Below, in pieces: positions 8,494 to 17,351 of a stretch of 64,000 bases of DNA. This DNA is from Bacteroidota bacterium (GTDB taxonomy: Bacteria; Bacteroidota; Bacteroidia; Flavobacteriales_E; Vicingaceae), in assembly GCA_013112545.1 (NCBI GenBank), contig JABFGJ010000002.1, positions 310,001-374,000 on the forward strand. The letters run 5' to 3'. Within the stretch, counting starts at the first letter, position 1, and every line of letters begins with the position of its first letter. The notes below the pieces were generated by a model. That model worked only from the letters and a program-made list of their open reading frames with translations, made no database searches and had not been told where the DNA came from. The position numbers and the translations under genes are program-made.

Positions 8494-9093
8494 ATGACAT
8501 TTTTTAATAAACTTTTTCAAGAAATACTTGGCTGCAACAAGAAATCCAATTTTGAGGATAAAGGATTATTATTAAAAGAAAATATAAAACACAGCCAAAT
8601 CTTTTTAAATAACTATAATGAATGGTTAGGAAAAGAAATGCACCATGATATATTGCAATATTTTTATCAATTGTGGGCGCAAAAGTTGAAACATAAAGCA
8701 GCAGAGGTGAACTTGTATTTACATGAGTCTAACCTTTCAAATGGTTTCTATTTTAGAGCGGAAACACGTTGGAATTCTGAGGATTATTGTTTTTTTATTC
8801 ATTATATAACAGAGAAATTACAAGCTAGAAACTATACCTTAAATCATGCAACAAGAGAGGTAATAGAAGAGGGAGGCTTACTGAAAACAATTGAACTATT
8901 TTATCTAAAACCAAGTTTAGAATTTCGCAAAACAGCTCCATTTGAACAGTTTTTTGGAAATATAGAAATTCAACATCGTATGGTAAATGGTGAAACTACC
9001 ATTGTAAAGTTAGTAGCAAATACCTATTCTGACCGTCGATATAAGAAAGCTTATGATTTTGAAGATTTAATGAATTTTATTTTCGTACTTTGA
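8494..9093 (+). CDS. Uncharacterised protein paired with a kinase-like gene
   Basis: Not recognised. ATG at 8494 is preferred over an in-frame TTG at 8482, giving about 199 residues. It has no signal peptide or membrane segment, so it is probably cytosolic. It is rich in aromatic residues and His (for example EMHHDILQYFYQLWAQKL, FYFRAETRWNSEDYCFFIHYI) and ends with a predicted alternating strand/helix region (IEIQHRMVNGETTIVKLVANTY). The next gene begins 4 bases after its stop, so the two products are likely made together and may act together, perhaps as regulator or substrate of the kinase-like protein. That partnership is inferred from layout only. Confidence 0.6.
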   Translation: MTFFNKLFQEILGCNKKSNFEDKGLLLKENIKHSQIFLNNYNEWLGKEMHHDILQYFYQLWAQKLKHKAAEVNLYLHESNLSNGFYFRAETRWNSEDYCFFIHYITEKLQARNYTLNHATREVIEEGGLLKTIELFYLKPSLEFRKTAPFEQFFGNIEIQHRMVNGETTIVKLVANTYSDRRYKKAYDFEDLMNFIFVL

Positions 9094-9097
9094 GTAT

Positions 9098-10144
9098 ATG
9101 AATGATATTTCGAAAAAGAAGAATTATTACAAGATTGGGACTGAACTTAGAAAATACCTCAAGCGCTATTCTCGTGAATTTGATTTACCTATAAGCTATA
9201 GCGATTTAAATCATTATGAAAATTCAGTTTCCTTGTACGACAAAGCTGGGAAAGATACTTTATGGGAAACGGTCTTTTATACCCAAACGGAGATGGAGGA
9301 GATTAACAATAGCTTATGTTATGTATATGCCTTGTTGAAAACAGAAGGAGACATGACCGTTATGGAACACCTTTATGTAAACCGTATTGACTATTGCCCT
9401 TTTGGAAATTCAAAACCATTTAGAATAAGAATTACTAATAAGTTTAACGACAACTATGATTATTTCTACGTAAAAACAGCCGATGCTTCGCGCATATATG
9501 GCTTGGAATTAGAACATATTTTATCGCCCAATCGAATCTCTTACATTGTGGATGGCTCTACGATTATAGAAGAGCATATAGCAGGAATTCCTGGAGATGT
9601 TTTTATTAAAGATTGGTTAGATACGGACATTACCTTGAATAGAACACGTTTAGCAAAGGAATTTGTAAAATTTAATGAGCGCTGTTTTGTACGGCTTTTA
9701 GGCGATATGCGTTCCTATAACTATGTGATTGATGTAACACCCGATTTCGATGATGTGCAGTATCGAATCAAAGCCATTGACTTTGACCAACAAACCTATG
9801 AAGGACGAAAAACCATGTATTTACCTCAATATTTTAAAGACAACAATCCCATTGTGGAGTTTTGCTCTAACTTTTTAAACACTGAAACCATACGACAATA
9901 TCAAAAAGAAGAGCGCACGATGATTGCCAACCGAGTTAAAGTTTCTAGGTATAGACTGAAAGATTTAGGAGACTGCATGGAAAACGACACGATAAGTACT
10001 CCCGAAAAAATAGACCAATTAAAACACGAACTCGCGGAGCATTTTGATGAACCTGCTTTTTTAGATTGCAAAAATATGGGGGAAATTTTAAAAACCAGGC
10101 TGTATATTTTAATCTATGCCAACAAACAGGTTTTTACGGCTTAG
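9098..10144 (+). CDS. Putative divergent protein-kinase-like/APH-fold phosphotransferase
   Basis: A 348-residue protein with no named family that I recognise. Its central region shows the elements of the protein-kinase-like fold in the right order and spacing: a candidate ATP-binding Lys126 (YFYVK), a following helix Glu (137 or 139), a hinge-like IIEEHIAGIPGD (about 156-167), a Brenner-type catalytic loop LGDMRSYN (Asp203, Asn208) matching HGDxxxxN of aminoglycoside phosphotransferases, and a metal-binding DFD (Asp228). It may phosphorylate a protein or small molecule. The first His of HGD is Leu here. It shares an operon with the preceding uncharacterised gene. The fold is inferred by eye, not by search. 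Confidence 0.6.
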   Translation: MNDISKKKNYYKIGTELRKYLKRYSREFDLPISYSDLNHYENSVSLYDKAGKDTLWETVFYTQTEMEEINNSLCYVYALLKTEGDMTVMEHLYVNRIDYCPFGNSKPFRIRITNKFNDNYDYFYVKTADASRIYGLELEHILSPNRISYIVDGSTIIEEHIAGIPGDVFIKDWLDTDITLNRTRLAKEFVKFNERCFVRLLGDMRSYNYVIDVTPDFDDVQYRIKAIDFDQQTYEGRKTMYLPQYFKDNNPIVEFCSNFLNTETIRQYQKEERTMIANRVKVSRYRLKDLGDCMENDTISTPEKIDQLKHELAEHFDEPAFLDCKNMGEILKTRLYILIYANKQVFTA

Positions 10145-10150
10145 TTGATT

Positions 10151-10213
10151 TTACTTAAAAATATCCGCTTTTTTTCTAGGTCTCAAATGAATTAACCACT
10201 TAAACCCTTTGTA
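10151..10213 (-). pseudogene. Remnant of an OstA-like gene 3' end
   Basis: Read on the minus strand this encodes 20 codons plus stop, YKGFKWLIHLRPRKKADIFK, matching 17 of the last 20 residues of the intact OstA-like protein at 11374-12912. About 52 of 63 bases match, and most differences are silent, so it is a diverged copy rather than a fresh duplication. Homology ends about 5 bases before the 29-nt palindrome at 10220. Confidence 0.85.
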
Positions 10214-10217
10214 ATCG

Positions 10218-10250
10218 AACCCTTCCAAAGTTTCAAACTTTGGAAGGGTT
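10218..10250. repeat. Palindromic repeat, family CCCT-N8-GTTT-N-AAAC-N8-AGGG
   Basis: A perfect 16-bp inverted repeat with one central base. The core from CCC to GGG is 29 nt. A second element with identical length, centre and ends but different arm sequence lies at 49507-49535. It could also act as a terminator for the convergent genes, but no T run follows it. Confidence 0.8.
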
Positions 10251-10298
10251 GAGCTACAATTAGTAATTAACACATTAGAAATTGTTAATTCTTTAAAA

Positions 10299-11270
10299 TC
10301 ATTCTTTCACCATCTTAAAACTCGCTTGCTCTTTTCCATCAATTACTTGCAACCAATACATGCCTTTAGGAATATCTTTAGGTTGAATCAAATAATTGTT
10401 TCCTTGCTTTTGTAATCTAAAATCTATTTGCTGGCCTAAACTGTTGTATAAACTAAATTGTAATGTTTGATTTTGTTTAGAACGAATTATAAAATAGTGT
10501 ACAAACGGATTCGGATAAACACTCAATTTGCTTTGTAAACTATGCGTTTTAATGCCTATTAAACTATCGGGCAAACTATCGCAATGGCTTAACCATACAT
10601 CATCGATGTAGTAATAACTTGCTTCCATCCAATATTGATCGCCACCTCCTGGAACAAAAGTAGTGTCTATATAGTTAGTATCATTAAAATTCCCAATCGT
10701 TATGTATTCTTCTCCTCCCAATGCTTTGTATTGCATATTCACTTCTACCCAATTTTGTCTATCGGTAATAAAGGTGTTTGGAGAAAGGGTAATTTGCGGG
10801 GTATATGGCAAATAATTAGTATTATTCGCTCCTATAGCATTAGCTGAGAAATAAACACCTAACATATTCTTAGAAGCAAATTGAATAGAATCGGCTAAAC
10901 TCATAAAAAGCTGAAAACAATAGGTGGAGTCAAATTTTAATACCCTTTTCAATTTAACTTGCATATATTCACGTCTTGGGTTCCTCTGAATATTCCATAA
11001 ATTATATAAGTTTATACCTGCATAAGATTGACCTGTTTTTGCTTTTTGATACCCACCTATATTGCTTGGTGCAGTCCAATCAGGCGCAAATTTATTATAA
11101 GGTGTAAAATAATTCCATCCTTCATTAGTAGGAGCATCCCAATATTTTGGTAAATACAACGGCGTATCTTTTACATCAACTGTATCCTCAAAACTGTAAT
11201 TAGGTACTAAATTTTGCCCAATGAAAATCATCGGGCAAAAAAGTAATAATATGATTTGCAGTATTCTCAT
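10299..11270 (-). CDS. Secreted protein with T9SS type A sorting domain
   Basis: A 323-residue exported protein. It starts with a Sec signal peptide (MRILQIILLLFCPMIFIGQ). The middle part (NLVPNYSFEDT, YAGINLYNLW, YYYIDDVWLSHCD) resembles a jelly-roll carbohydrate-binding-like domain common in Bacteroidota exoproteins. The C-terminus (about 245-323) is a type A sorting domain: SVYPNPFVHYFII, LYNSLGQQI, IPKGMYWLQVIDG, SFKMVKE. It is expected to cross the outer membrane through the type IX system. Its ATG directly abuts the TAG of a T9SS-tail remnant upstream. Confidence 0.83.
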   Translation of the reverse strand: MRILQIILLLFCPMIFIGQNLVPNYSFEDTVDVKDTPLYLPKYWDAPTNEGWNYFTPYNKFAPDWTAPSNIGGYQKAKTGQSYAGINLYNLWNIQRNPRREYMQVKLKRVLKFDSTYCFQLFMSLADSIQFASKNMLGVYFSANAIGANNTNYLPYTPQITLSPNTFITDRQNWVEVNMQYKALGGEEYITIGNFNDTNYIDTTFVPGGGDQYWMEASYYYIDDVWLSHCDSLPDSLIGIKTHSLQSKLSVYPNPFVHYFIIRSKQNQTLQFSLYNSLGQQIDFRLQKQGNNYLIQPKDIPKGMYWLQVIDGKEQASFKMVKE

Positions 11271-11381
11271 CTATTGAATAACCAGTTTTCCATCTTTAAT
11301 TGAATTTCCTTCTTTAATTAGACGATAAAAGAAAATACCTGAATGCATGGCGTCTATTTTTATTCGATGTTTCTTAGTTAA
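11271..11381 (-). pseudogene. Remnant of a T9SS C-terminal tail
   Basis: Between the OstA-like gene and the T9SS gene, the minus strand encodes about 36 codons ending in SGIFFYRLIKEGN, then SIKDGKLVIQ and stop. This is the typical last part of a type A sorting domain (SGIYFYRL...GKLVIQ). There is no start codon or signal peptide, and the frame runs into the 3' end of the OstA-like gene. Its TAG is immediately followed by the ATG of the next gene. It looks like the tail left after deletion of a longer cargo gene. Confidence 0.78.
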
Positions 11382-12912
11382 ATATATCTGCTTTCTTTCT
11401 AGGCCTTAAATGATTAAGCCATTGAAACCCTTTGTATCTTAACTCAGTTTTAGGGTCTAATTCGTCCATGGGATACATGGTTGCTGTCGGCATGTTGATA
11501 TAAGTAATGGTGTTGATTGCATTATCTTTCAAGGTAATGTCTAATCCGCTGCTTTCTGCCACATTCACACCAATAAACTTTCCTTCTTCATCTTGCCCAA
11601 AATAGGTGGTTTCTCCGTTTCCTCTCACTTTAATTTTGCTGAGTTTAGAGTCTTTAAAAAAGCCAGTCATTTCTTTCCCTTTGATTTGATTGTATTTTAC
11701 GGAGTCAACTTCAGAAATAATAAAGGCATCTTCATCTAAAAAAATAGAATGAATTTGTTTGTTTTTCATTTTTAAGTCAATACGTATGGCAGTCAGTTGA
11801 TTGCTATCTGACCACAAAATGGGATCGCGATGCAACTCAATGGTAGAATCAGATAAGGCATACGCAATGGAGTCGCATTTGCCTTGTAAGTCAGATTTGA
11901 AGATTTTTACATGGTGATATGCAAACAGATATCGTTTTAAACTAGAATCGCTAAAAAACTTGAAGGTATCGGCGTGCATAAACAAAGAATCTCCATCTAT
12001 AATTTGAGTTAAAACTGGGTCTTTACTAACCACTGCACTGTCTTTATGCTCATAAATTTCACCGTGATTTCCGGCAATTAAAATTAAGTTGGCTGTGTCC
12101 GTTATTAGCATGTTTCCATTTGCTTGCCCAAAACCCAGTTTACGATCATAGTACAAGGTGTCGCCTTCTAATTTTCTACCGTCAGTTATAATATAAGCAT
12201 TATCAAAATACCTTGATTGGTCTTTCTTAGTGTTGTACCAACCTGTTTCACAATAAATTAAATTTGAATCTCCGGTAATGGTTGTCGGGCCTAAAAAATT
12301 AACCATTTCTGTATTCGAAAAATACTTCAAGGTATCTGAATGCATGATGAAATTAGGATTGGTCAACACCACATTTTTTTTAAACGTGAATAATTGTGTA
12401 TTGGTAAAATAATGACCAATCTTACTGACTAAAACATTACTGTCGTTTTTGCTTTCTATAATAGCACCAGTGTAATAATCAGCAGTATTGTTTTTTCTGT
12501 CGAATATCAGCTTGTCGGTCAGTAAATTAAAATTGGGATTAACCAATCTAACTTCTTTTCCAGTAACAGTTGCAACCTTTGTATTTCCATCGTAATTCAG
12601 AAAATCACCATATAAATTTAGGGTGTCTCCTTGGTTTATACGAACATTTCCAAAAGCTTCAATCGAATTCTTTTTTCGATAGAAATAAGCACTATCACAA
12701 AACATTAAAGCCTCCTGATGTTTAAATCGAGCATTGCCTATTAATTTCTGAACATCTTCGCCATTAATTTTGGTGCCACGTAAATCATCTGCTCCTAAAA
12801 TTTCAATTTGTGATTTGTTTTGTGCAAAGGCAAATTGACAAAATCCCAATAAAGAAATTAAAAAAACAAAACTGGAATGCTTTATTGCAGGTATGAATTT
12901 ATGCCAATTCAC
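11374..12912 (-). CDS. OstA-like (LptA/LptD N-domain) envelope protein
   Basis: A 512-residue exported protein with an N-terminal signal peptide (hydrophobic to about residue 30, AFAQ). The body is a long run of short beta-strand repeats built on D-x-L/Y (GDTLNLYGDFLNYDG, LLTDKLIFDRK, HSDTLKYFS, EGDTLYYDRK), the OstA beta-jellyroll typical of LptA and the periplasmic domain of LptD, in the Bacteroidota-specific OstA-like group. A role in moving LPS across the periplasm is likely. The start overlaps the purA stop by 14 bases, so it is the last gene of the RelA/SpoT operon. A diverged copy of its last 20 codons is at 10151-10213. Confidence 0.83.
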   Translation of the reverse strand: MNWHKFIPAIKHSSFVFLISLLGFCQFAFAQNKSQIEILGADDLRGTKINGEDVQKLIGNARFKHQEALMFCDSAYFYRKKNSIEAFGNVRINQGDTLNLYGDFLNYDGNTKVATVTGKEVRLVNPNFNLLTDKLIFDRKNNTADYYTGAIIESKNDSNVLVSKIGHYFTNTQLFTFKKNVVLTNPNFIMHSDTLKYFSNTEMVNFLGPTTITGDSNLIYCETGWYNTKKDQSRYFDNAYIITDGRKLEGDTLYYDRKLGFGQANGNMLITDTANLILIAGNHGEIYEHKDSAVVSKDPVLTQIIDGDSLFMHADTFKFFSDSSLKRYLFAYHHVKIFKSDLQGKCDSIAYALSDSTIELHRDPILWSDSNQLTAIRIDLKMKNKQIHSIFLDEDAFIISEVDSVKYNQIKGKEMTGFFKDSKLSKIKVRGNGETTYFGQDEEGKFIGVNVAESSGLDITLKDNAINTITYINMPTATMYPMDELDPKTELRYKGFQWLNHLRPRKKADIFN

Positions 12913-14179
12913 TTTTTCGCATCAAAGTTTGTTTTCGATCAGGGCCAATAGAAACAATCGTAATGGGAGTTTCTAATTGCTTTTCTAGGTATTCAATGTA
13001 ATTGTTTAATGAACTTGGAATTTGATCAATAGAACTTAAATTAGTCAAGTCTTCTTTCCATCCTGGTAGTTCTTCATAAACTGGCTTCATATCATCTGAT
13101 AAAACATCAAACGGTAGATAGTCGATTTCTTCTCCGCGGTGTATGTATTTAGTGCACACTTTGATATTTCCAAACTCACTTAAAACATCGGCCTTAGTCA
13201 TAATTAATTGAGTAACTCCGTTAATCATAATGGCATATTTAAGAGCTGGGATATCAATCCATCCGCATCTTCTTGGTCTTCCAGTGGTAGCACCAAACTC
13301 ATTGCCAGCTTTTCGCATTCTATCGCCAACTTCATCGTGCAACTCTGATGGGAATGGCCCAGAGCCAACTCGAGTACAGTAAGCTTTGAAAATGCCATAT
13401 ACTTCACCTATTTGATTTGGCGCAACACCTAAACCAGTGCAAGCACCCGCAGTAATTGTGTTCGATGAAGTTACAAAAGGATAAGAACCAAAATCAATAT
13501 CTAATAATGTTCCTTGAGCTCCTTCTGCAAGAATTTTTTTGCCCGCTTTTCTCTCATTGTTGATTAAATGTTCGCTGTCGATTAAGCTGAACTGTTTCAA
13601 TCGCTCAATGCAAGCTAACCACTCGGTTTCCATTTCTGTCAAATCGTATTCAAAATCAAATTGAGCTAAAATTTGTTCGTGCTTGCGTTTAAGATTATCA
13701 TATTTGGTTTTAAAATCTGGAGTTTCTATATCGCCAACTCGCAAACCATTTCTTCCGGTTTTATCCATGTAAGTTGGACCAATTCCTTTTAAAGTAGAAC
13801 CGATTTTTTGCTTACCCTTTGCTTGTTCAGAAGCTGCATCTAATAAACGGTGGCTTGGTAAAATCAAGTGTGCTTTTCTAGAAATAACCAAACGATCGTT
13901 GATGTTGTCAACCATTTTAACCAAAGCGTCAATTTCTTTCATAAAAATAATGGGGTCTATAACCACACCATTTCCAACAACATTTAGTTTGTTGCTGTGA
14001 AAAATTCCTGAAGGAATTGTGTGCAAAACGTGTTTAATGCCATCGAATTCTAGCGTATGTCCTGCATTTGGCCCACCTTGAAAACGAGCAATAACATCAT
14101 ATTTTGGCGTTAATACATCAACAACTTTTCCTTTTCCTTCGTCTCCCCATTGAAGACCAAGTAATACATCTACTTTCAT
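12899..14179 (-). CDS. purA: Adenylosuccinate synthase
   Basis: A 426-residue PurA of normal length that makes adenylosuccinate from IMP, aspartate and GTP, the first step from IMP to AMP. Seen: the GTP-binding loop GLQWGDEGKGKVVD near the N-terminus, FQGGPNAGHT, GNGVVIDP, KGIGPTYMDKTGRNGLRVGD, and the signature TTGRPRRCGWID. It lies 12 bases after the STAS gene and overlaps the OstA-like gene, within the same operon as RelA/SpoT. This is notable because PurA is a known ppGpp-inhibited enzyme in other bacteria. Confidence 0.98.
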   Translation of the reverse strand: MKVDVLLGLQWGDEGKGKVVDVLTPKYDVIARFQGGPNAGHTLEFDGIKHVLHTIPSGIFHSNKLNVVGNGVVIDPIIFMKEIDALVKMVDNINDRLVISRKAHLILPSHRLLDAASEQAKGKQKIGSTLKGIGPTYMDKTGRNGLRVGDIETPDFKTKYDNLKRKHEQILAQFDFEYDLTEMETEWLACIERLKQFSLIDSEHLINNERKAGKKILAEGAQGTLLDIDFGSYPFVTSSNTITAGACTGLGVAPNQIGEVYGIFKAYCTRVGSGPFPSELHDEVGDRMRKAGNEFGATTGRPRRCGWIDIPALKYAIMINGVTQLIMTKADVLSEFGNIKVCTKYIHRGEEIDYLPFDVLSDDMKPVYEELPGWKEDLTNLSSIDQIPSSLNNYIEYLEKQLETPITIVSIGPDRKQTLMRKSELA

Positions 14180-14191
14180 CTTTTAATTTTT

Positions 14192-14539
14192 CTATGATTG
14201 AATTTTTTTGATTGCTTCTTTTAAACTTCCTTCAATTTTAAGTATATTTTCTAGCTTACAAGTTAATATAAGTTTGTGTACTTTTTCTGATACATTGCAT
14301 AAGCAAAAACGACCATTATTTTCTTTCGTTTTGTTTAAAAGTGAAATCAAAACGCTTAATCCCGAGCTATTTATATAATCGATTTTATTAAAATCTAGAA
14401 TAAAACGATTTTCTCCATCCATCATTAAGCCATCAATTTCATTTTGCAAAGTATTGGCTTCACTCTTATCAAGAATCGTCCCATCAAAAAGAATGATGGT
14501 GCAGTTTTCAATTTTATTTAATTGATAGCTAAACTTCAT
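14192..14539 (-). CDS. STAS domain anti-anti-sigma-like protein
   Basis: A 115-residue single STAS domain of the SpoIIAA/RsbV type. The key loop [12 protein letters not shown] contains Ser58/Ser59, the position normally phosphorylated by a partner kinase in partner-switch systems; strands [11 protein letters not shown] and [10 protein letters not shown] precede it. Its start overlaps the end of the Fur-like gene by 4 bases. No anti-sigma kinase lies next to it, so its partner must be elsewhere; the SpoIIE-type phosphatase at the window end is one possible phosphatase. Regulatory role inferred from the family. Confidence 0.85.
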   Translation of the reverse strand: MKFSYQLNKIENCTIILFDGTILDKSEANTLQNEIDGLMMDGENRFILDFNKIDYINSSGLSVLISLLNKTKENNGRFCLCNVSEKVHKLILTCKLENILKIEGSLKEAIKKIQS

Positions 14540-15027
14540 TGTTTTTTGTTTTTTAGTTCTATGTTTTCACAAGAACTGCAAATTCCGTATAAATTTAATG
14601 AATGGTGCAAAATTTTAAAGTCGAGCAATTCACCAACAGTTGATTTTATGTTTTGAATACGTGGATCACAGAATTCGATGACTTTGTTGCATTTGGTACA
14701 AACCAAATGGTCGTGTTGCTTAAATTCATACGACCGTTCAAATTGTGCAATGTTGTTTCCAAATTGATGCTTACGCACTAAATTGCAGGCCAATAATAAA
14801 TCGATGGTATTGTATAAGGTAGCACGGCTAACTCGATACTTCTTATTTTTCATAGAAACATACAAGCCTTCAATGTCAAAATGACTTTTTTGGCTGTAAA
14901 TTTCATTGAGTATGGCGAAGCGTTCAGGAGTTTTTCTGTGACCGTTCTTTTCTAAATAGGTAGAAAAGATCTCGTTTACTTTTTCAATTGTTTCAGGACT
15001 TGAAGCCATGTTTTTCTTAAATGACAA
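14536..15027 (-). CDS. Fur family transcriptional regulator
   Basis: A 163-residue Fur-family repressor. The winged helix occupies about residues 15-95 ([32 protein letters not shown]). The dimer/metal domain has HDH (105-107) and two Cys pairs, Cys110-x2-Cys113 and Cys150-x2-Cys153, the structural zinc site. Fur, Zur and PerR cannot be separated safely from this alone. It is translationally coupled to the STAS gene and lies 34 bases downstream of the RelA/SpoT gene. Confidence 0.9.
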   Translation of the reverse strand: MSFKKNMASSPETIEKVNEIFSTYLEKNGHRKTPERFAILNEIYSQKSHFDIEGLYVSMKNKKYRVSRATLYNTIDLLLACNLVRKHQFGNNIAQFERSYEFKQHDHLVCTKCNKVIEFCDPRIQNIKSTVGELLDFKILHHSLNLYGICSSCENIELKNKKQ

Positions 15028-15061
15028 AGATATATTAAATTAAGAATTAAGACAACTTGTT

Positions 15062-17251
15062 TTAGCCATCAATTCGAATAACATTTATTACGCCTTCAAC
15101 TGATTTTAGCTTAGCCATCAATTTAGTTAAATGTTTTGTGTCATGCACATATACCATGATTTTTCCTTCGAAAATACCATCGTCAGAATCAAAGCTAATG
15201 GATCGCATGTTGACATTTAGTTCACCAGAAATTAGCATGGTGATTTTATTTACCAATCCCACTTCATCAATTCCAGTCACTTTTATGCCAGCCAAAAAGG
15301 CGATTTCATGTTGGCTTGTCCACCTGGCCTTTACAATTCTATAAGCGTAATGCGACATTAAATCAACTGCATTTGGACAGTTAATTTTATGAATTTTTAT
15401 TCCGTCGCTAATGGTGATAAAACCGAAAACTTCATCTCCTGGTATGGGGTTGCAGCAAGGCGATATTTTATAATCAAAGTGATCCATTTTTTCACCAATA
15501 ACTAGCATCTCCTCTGATTTACCTCGTTTTTTTAAGGTTTCTTCAAGTTTGTTGTTGGCTTTCTTTTCTTTAGCCTTGCCAATGATTTTTCCGCCTTCAA
15601 TTTTTAAATTTTTAATGCGGTCAAGGTTTAATCGCTCTAATTCAAACTTAATATATAGTTCATGTGGTGATGCTTCGCGATACAAAGCCTGAATGTGTTT
15701 TAAATTTTCTTCCGTGTTTTTTAAACCAATTTTTTTAAGCCATTTCTCAAATTTAATTTGGCCTTCCTCAGCTAATAATTTTTTATCTTCTCTTAATGCA
15801 GCTTTTATTTTAGACTTGGCTTTTCCTGTAATGACATAATCAAGCCAGCTTTCATTTGGCTTTTGTTTTTTAGAAGTGATGATTTCAACTTGGTCGCCAC
15901 TTTTTAGTTCGGTACTTAGTGGAACTAACTTATGATTCACTTTTGCTCCCATGCAATGAGAACCTACCTCAGAATGAATTTCAAAAGCAAAGTCCAATGC
16001 TGATGAACCCTTAGGCAAATTTCTAATTTCACCTTTTGGTGTAAAAATGAAAATCTCTTCTGAAAATAAATTCAATTTAAAATCATCAATAAAATCGATT
16101 GCGTCAGAATCTGGATTTTCTAATAAGTCTCTGATTTTATTAATCCAAGCGTCAAAGTGCGACTCTTCACCTCCTTCTTTATATTTCCAATGAGCGGCAT
16201 AACCTTTTTCAGCAATATCATCCATTCGTTTTGATCGAATTTGAACTTCAACCCATTTTCCTCCTGGACTCATTACGGTTGTGTGCAAGGATTCATATCC
16301 ATTTGCTCGAGGAGTTGACAACCAATCGCGCAAACGATCGGGATTAGGTTGATAAAAATCAGTAACAATAGAGTAGGTGTTCCAACATTCTGTTTTCTCT
16401 CTTTCAGGCTTAGTATCTAAAATAATTCGAATAGCAAATACATCATAAACCTCTTCAAAGGTGACATTCTTATTTTTGATTTTATTGTAAATCGAATAAA
16501 TGGACTTGGTTCTTGCTTTAACTTCAAACTTTAAACCTTGTCGTTCCAATTCTTGTTTTATCGGAATTGAAAACTGGTTGACAAATCGAGTTCTAACTGC
16601 CTGTGTTTTTTTTAGTTTCGCTGTAATTTCATCATAAATTTGTGGTTCAGTATATTTTAATGATAGGTCTTCTAGTTCAGTTTTAAGTGCATACAATCCC
16701 AATCGATGAGCCAATGGAGCGTATAAAAATAGTGTTTCCGAAGCTATTTTTAATTGCTTATCTCTACTCATGGCATTGAGCGTCCGCATATTGTGTAAAC
16801 GATCTGCGAGTTTTATTATAATAACGCGAACATCGTCAGAAAGAGTCAATAATATTTTTCTGAAGTTCTCAGCTTGCATAGAAGCTGTGTAATCAACAAC
16901 TTCAGAAATTTTAGTTAGTCCATCGATGATTATGCGCTCTTTATGACTAAACATTCTTTCGATGTCATCCAAGTTGAGGTCGGTGTCCTCTACTGTGTCG
17001 TGAAGCAAAGCACAAATAATAGAAGTAGTGCCTAAACCTATTTCTTCTGCAACTATTCTAGCGACTTCAATCGGATGATAAATGTAAGGCTCACCGCTTT
17101 TTCGACGCATGTGTTTATGTGCATCTACAGCAACATCAAACGCCTTTCTAACTTTAGCTTTGTCGGCTTTGCTTTTTACTTTAGTGCTGACCTTTAGTAA
17201 ATTGCGATATCGTCTGGCTAGTTCTTTTTTTTCTGCTTCTTCGTCTATCAA
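15062..17251 (-). CDS. Bifunctional (p)ppGpp synthase/hydrolase
   Basis: A 729-residue long RelA/SpoT homologue. The order is hydrolase HD domain (about 25-200, with HDTVEDTD at His84-Asp85), synthetase domain (about 240-355, with YESLHTTVMSPGG and EVQIRSKRMD), TGS domain (about 400-465, IFTPKGEIRNLPKGSSALDFAF), a zinc-finger-like segment (KISPCCNPIPGDEV) and a C-terminal ACT domain (about 655-729). An intact HD motif implies hydrolysis as well as synthesis, as expected for the single Rel of Bacteroidota. It is the first gene of the operon with Fur, STAS, PurA and OstA-like protein. Confidence 0.96.
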   Translation of the reverse strand: MIDEEAEKKELARRYRNLLKVSTKVKSKADKAKVRKAFDVAVDAHKHMRRKSGEPYIYHPIEVARIVAEEIGLGTTSIICALLHDTVEDTDLNLDDIERMFSHKERIIIDGLTKISEVVDYTASMQAENFRKILLTLSDDVRVIIIKLADRLHNMRTLNAMSRDKQLKIASETLFLYAPLAHRLGLYALKTELEDLSLKYTEPQIYDEITAKLKKTQAVRTRFVNQFSIPIKQELERQGLKFEVKARTKSIYSIYNKIKNKNVTFEEVYDVFAIRIILDTKPEREKTECWNTYSIVTDFYQPNPDRLRDWLSTPRANGYESLHTTVMSPGGKWVEVQIRSKRMDDIAEKGYAAHWKYKEGGEESHFDAWINKIRDLLENPDSDAIDFIDDFKLNLFSEEIFIFTPKGEIRNLPKGSSALDFAFEIHSEVGSHCMGAKVNHKLVPLSTELKSGDQVEIITSKKQKPNESWLDYVITGKAKSKIKAALREDKKLLAEEGQIKFEKWLKKIGLKNTEENLKHIQALYREASPHELYIKFELERLNLDRIKNLKIEGGKIIGKAKEKKANNKLEETLKKRGKSEEMLVIGEKMDHFDYKISPCCNPIPGDEVFGFITISDGIKIHKINCPNAVDLMSHYAYRIVKARWTSQHEIAFLAGIKVTGIDEVGLVNKITMLISGELNVNMRSISFDSDDGIFEGKIMVYVHDTKHLTKLMAKLKSVEGVINVIRIDG

Positions 17252-17351
17252 TTTTATTCTATTTTGAACTAAAAGTACTAATTGTCCTTTGAATTATTTC
17301 CGAAATATAAGATAGAATGTAGTATTTTCGTAGCTTACAATAAAATTTAAT

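Noticed and set aside
10218-10250. The palindrome considered as a simple terminator
   Set aside because: It has no T run on either side and shares an exact design with the element at 49507-49535, so a repeat family fits better, although it may still stop transcription.
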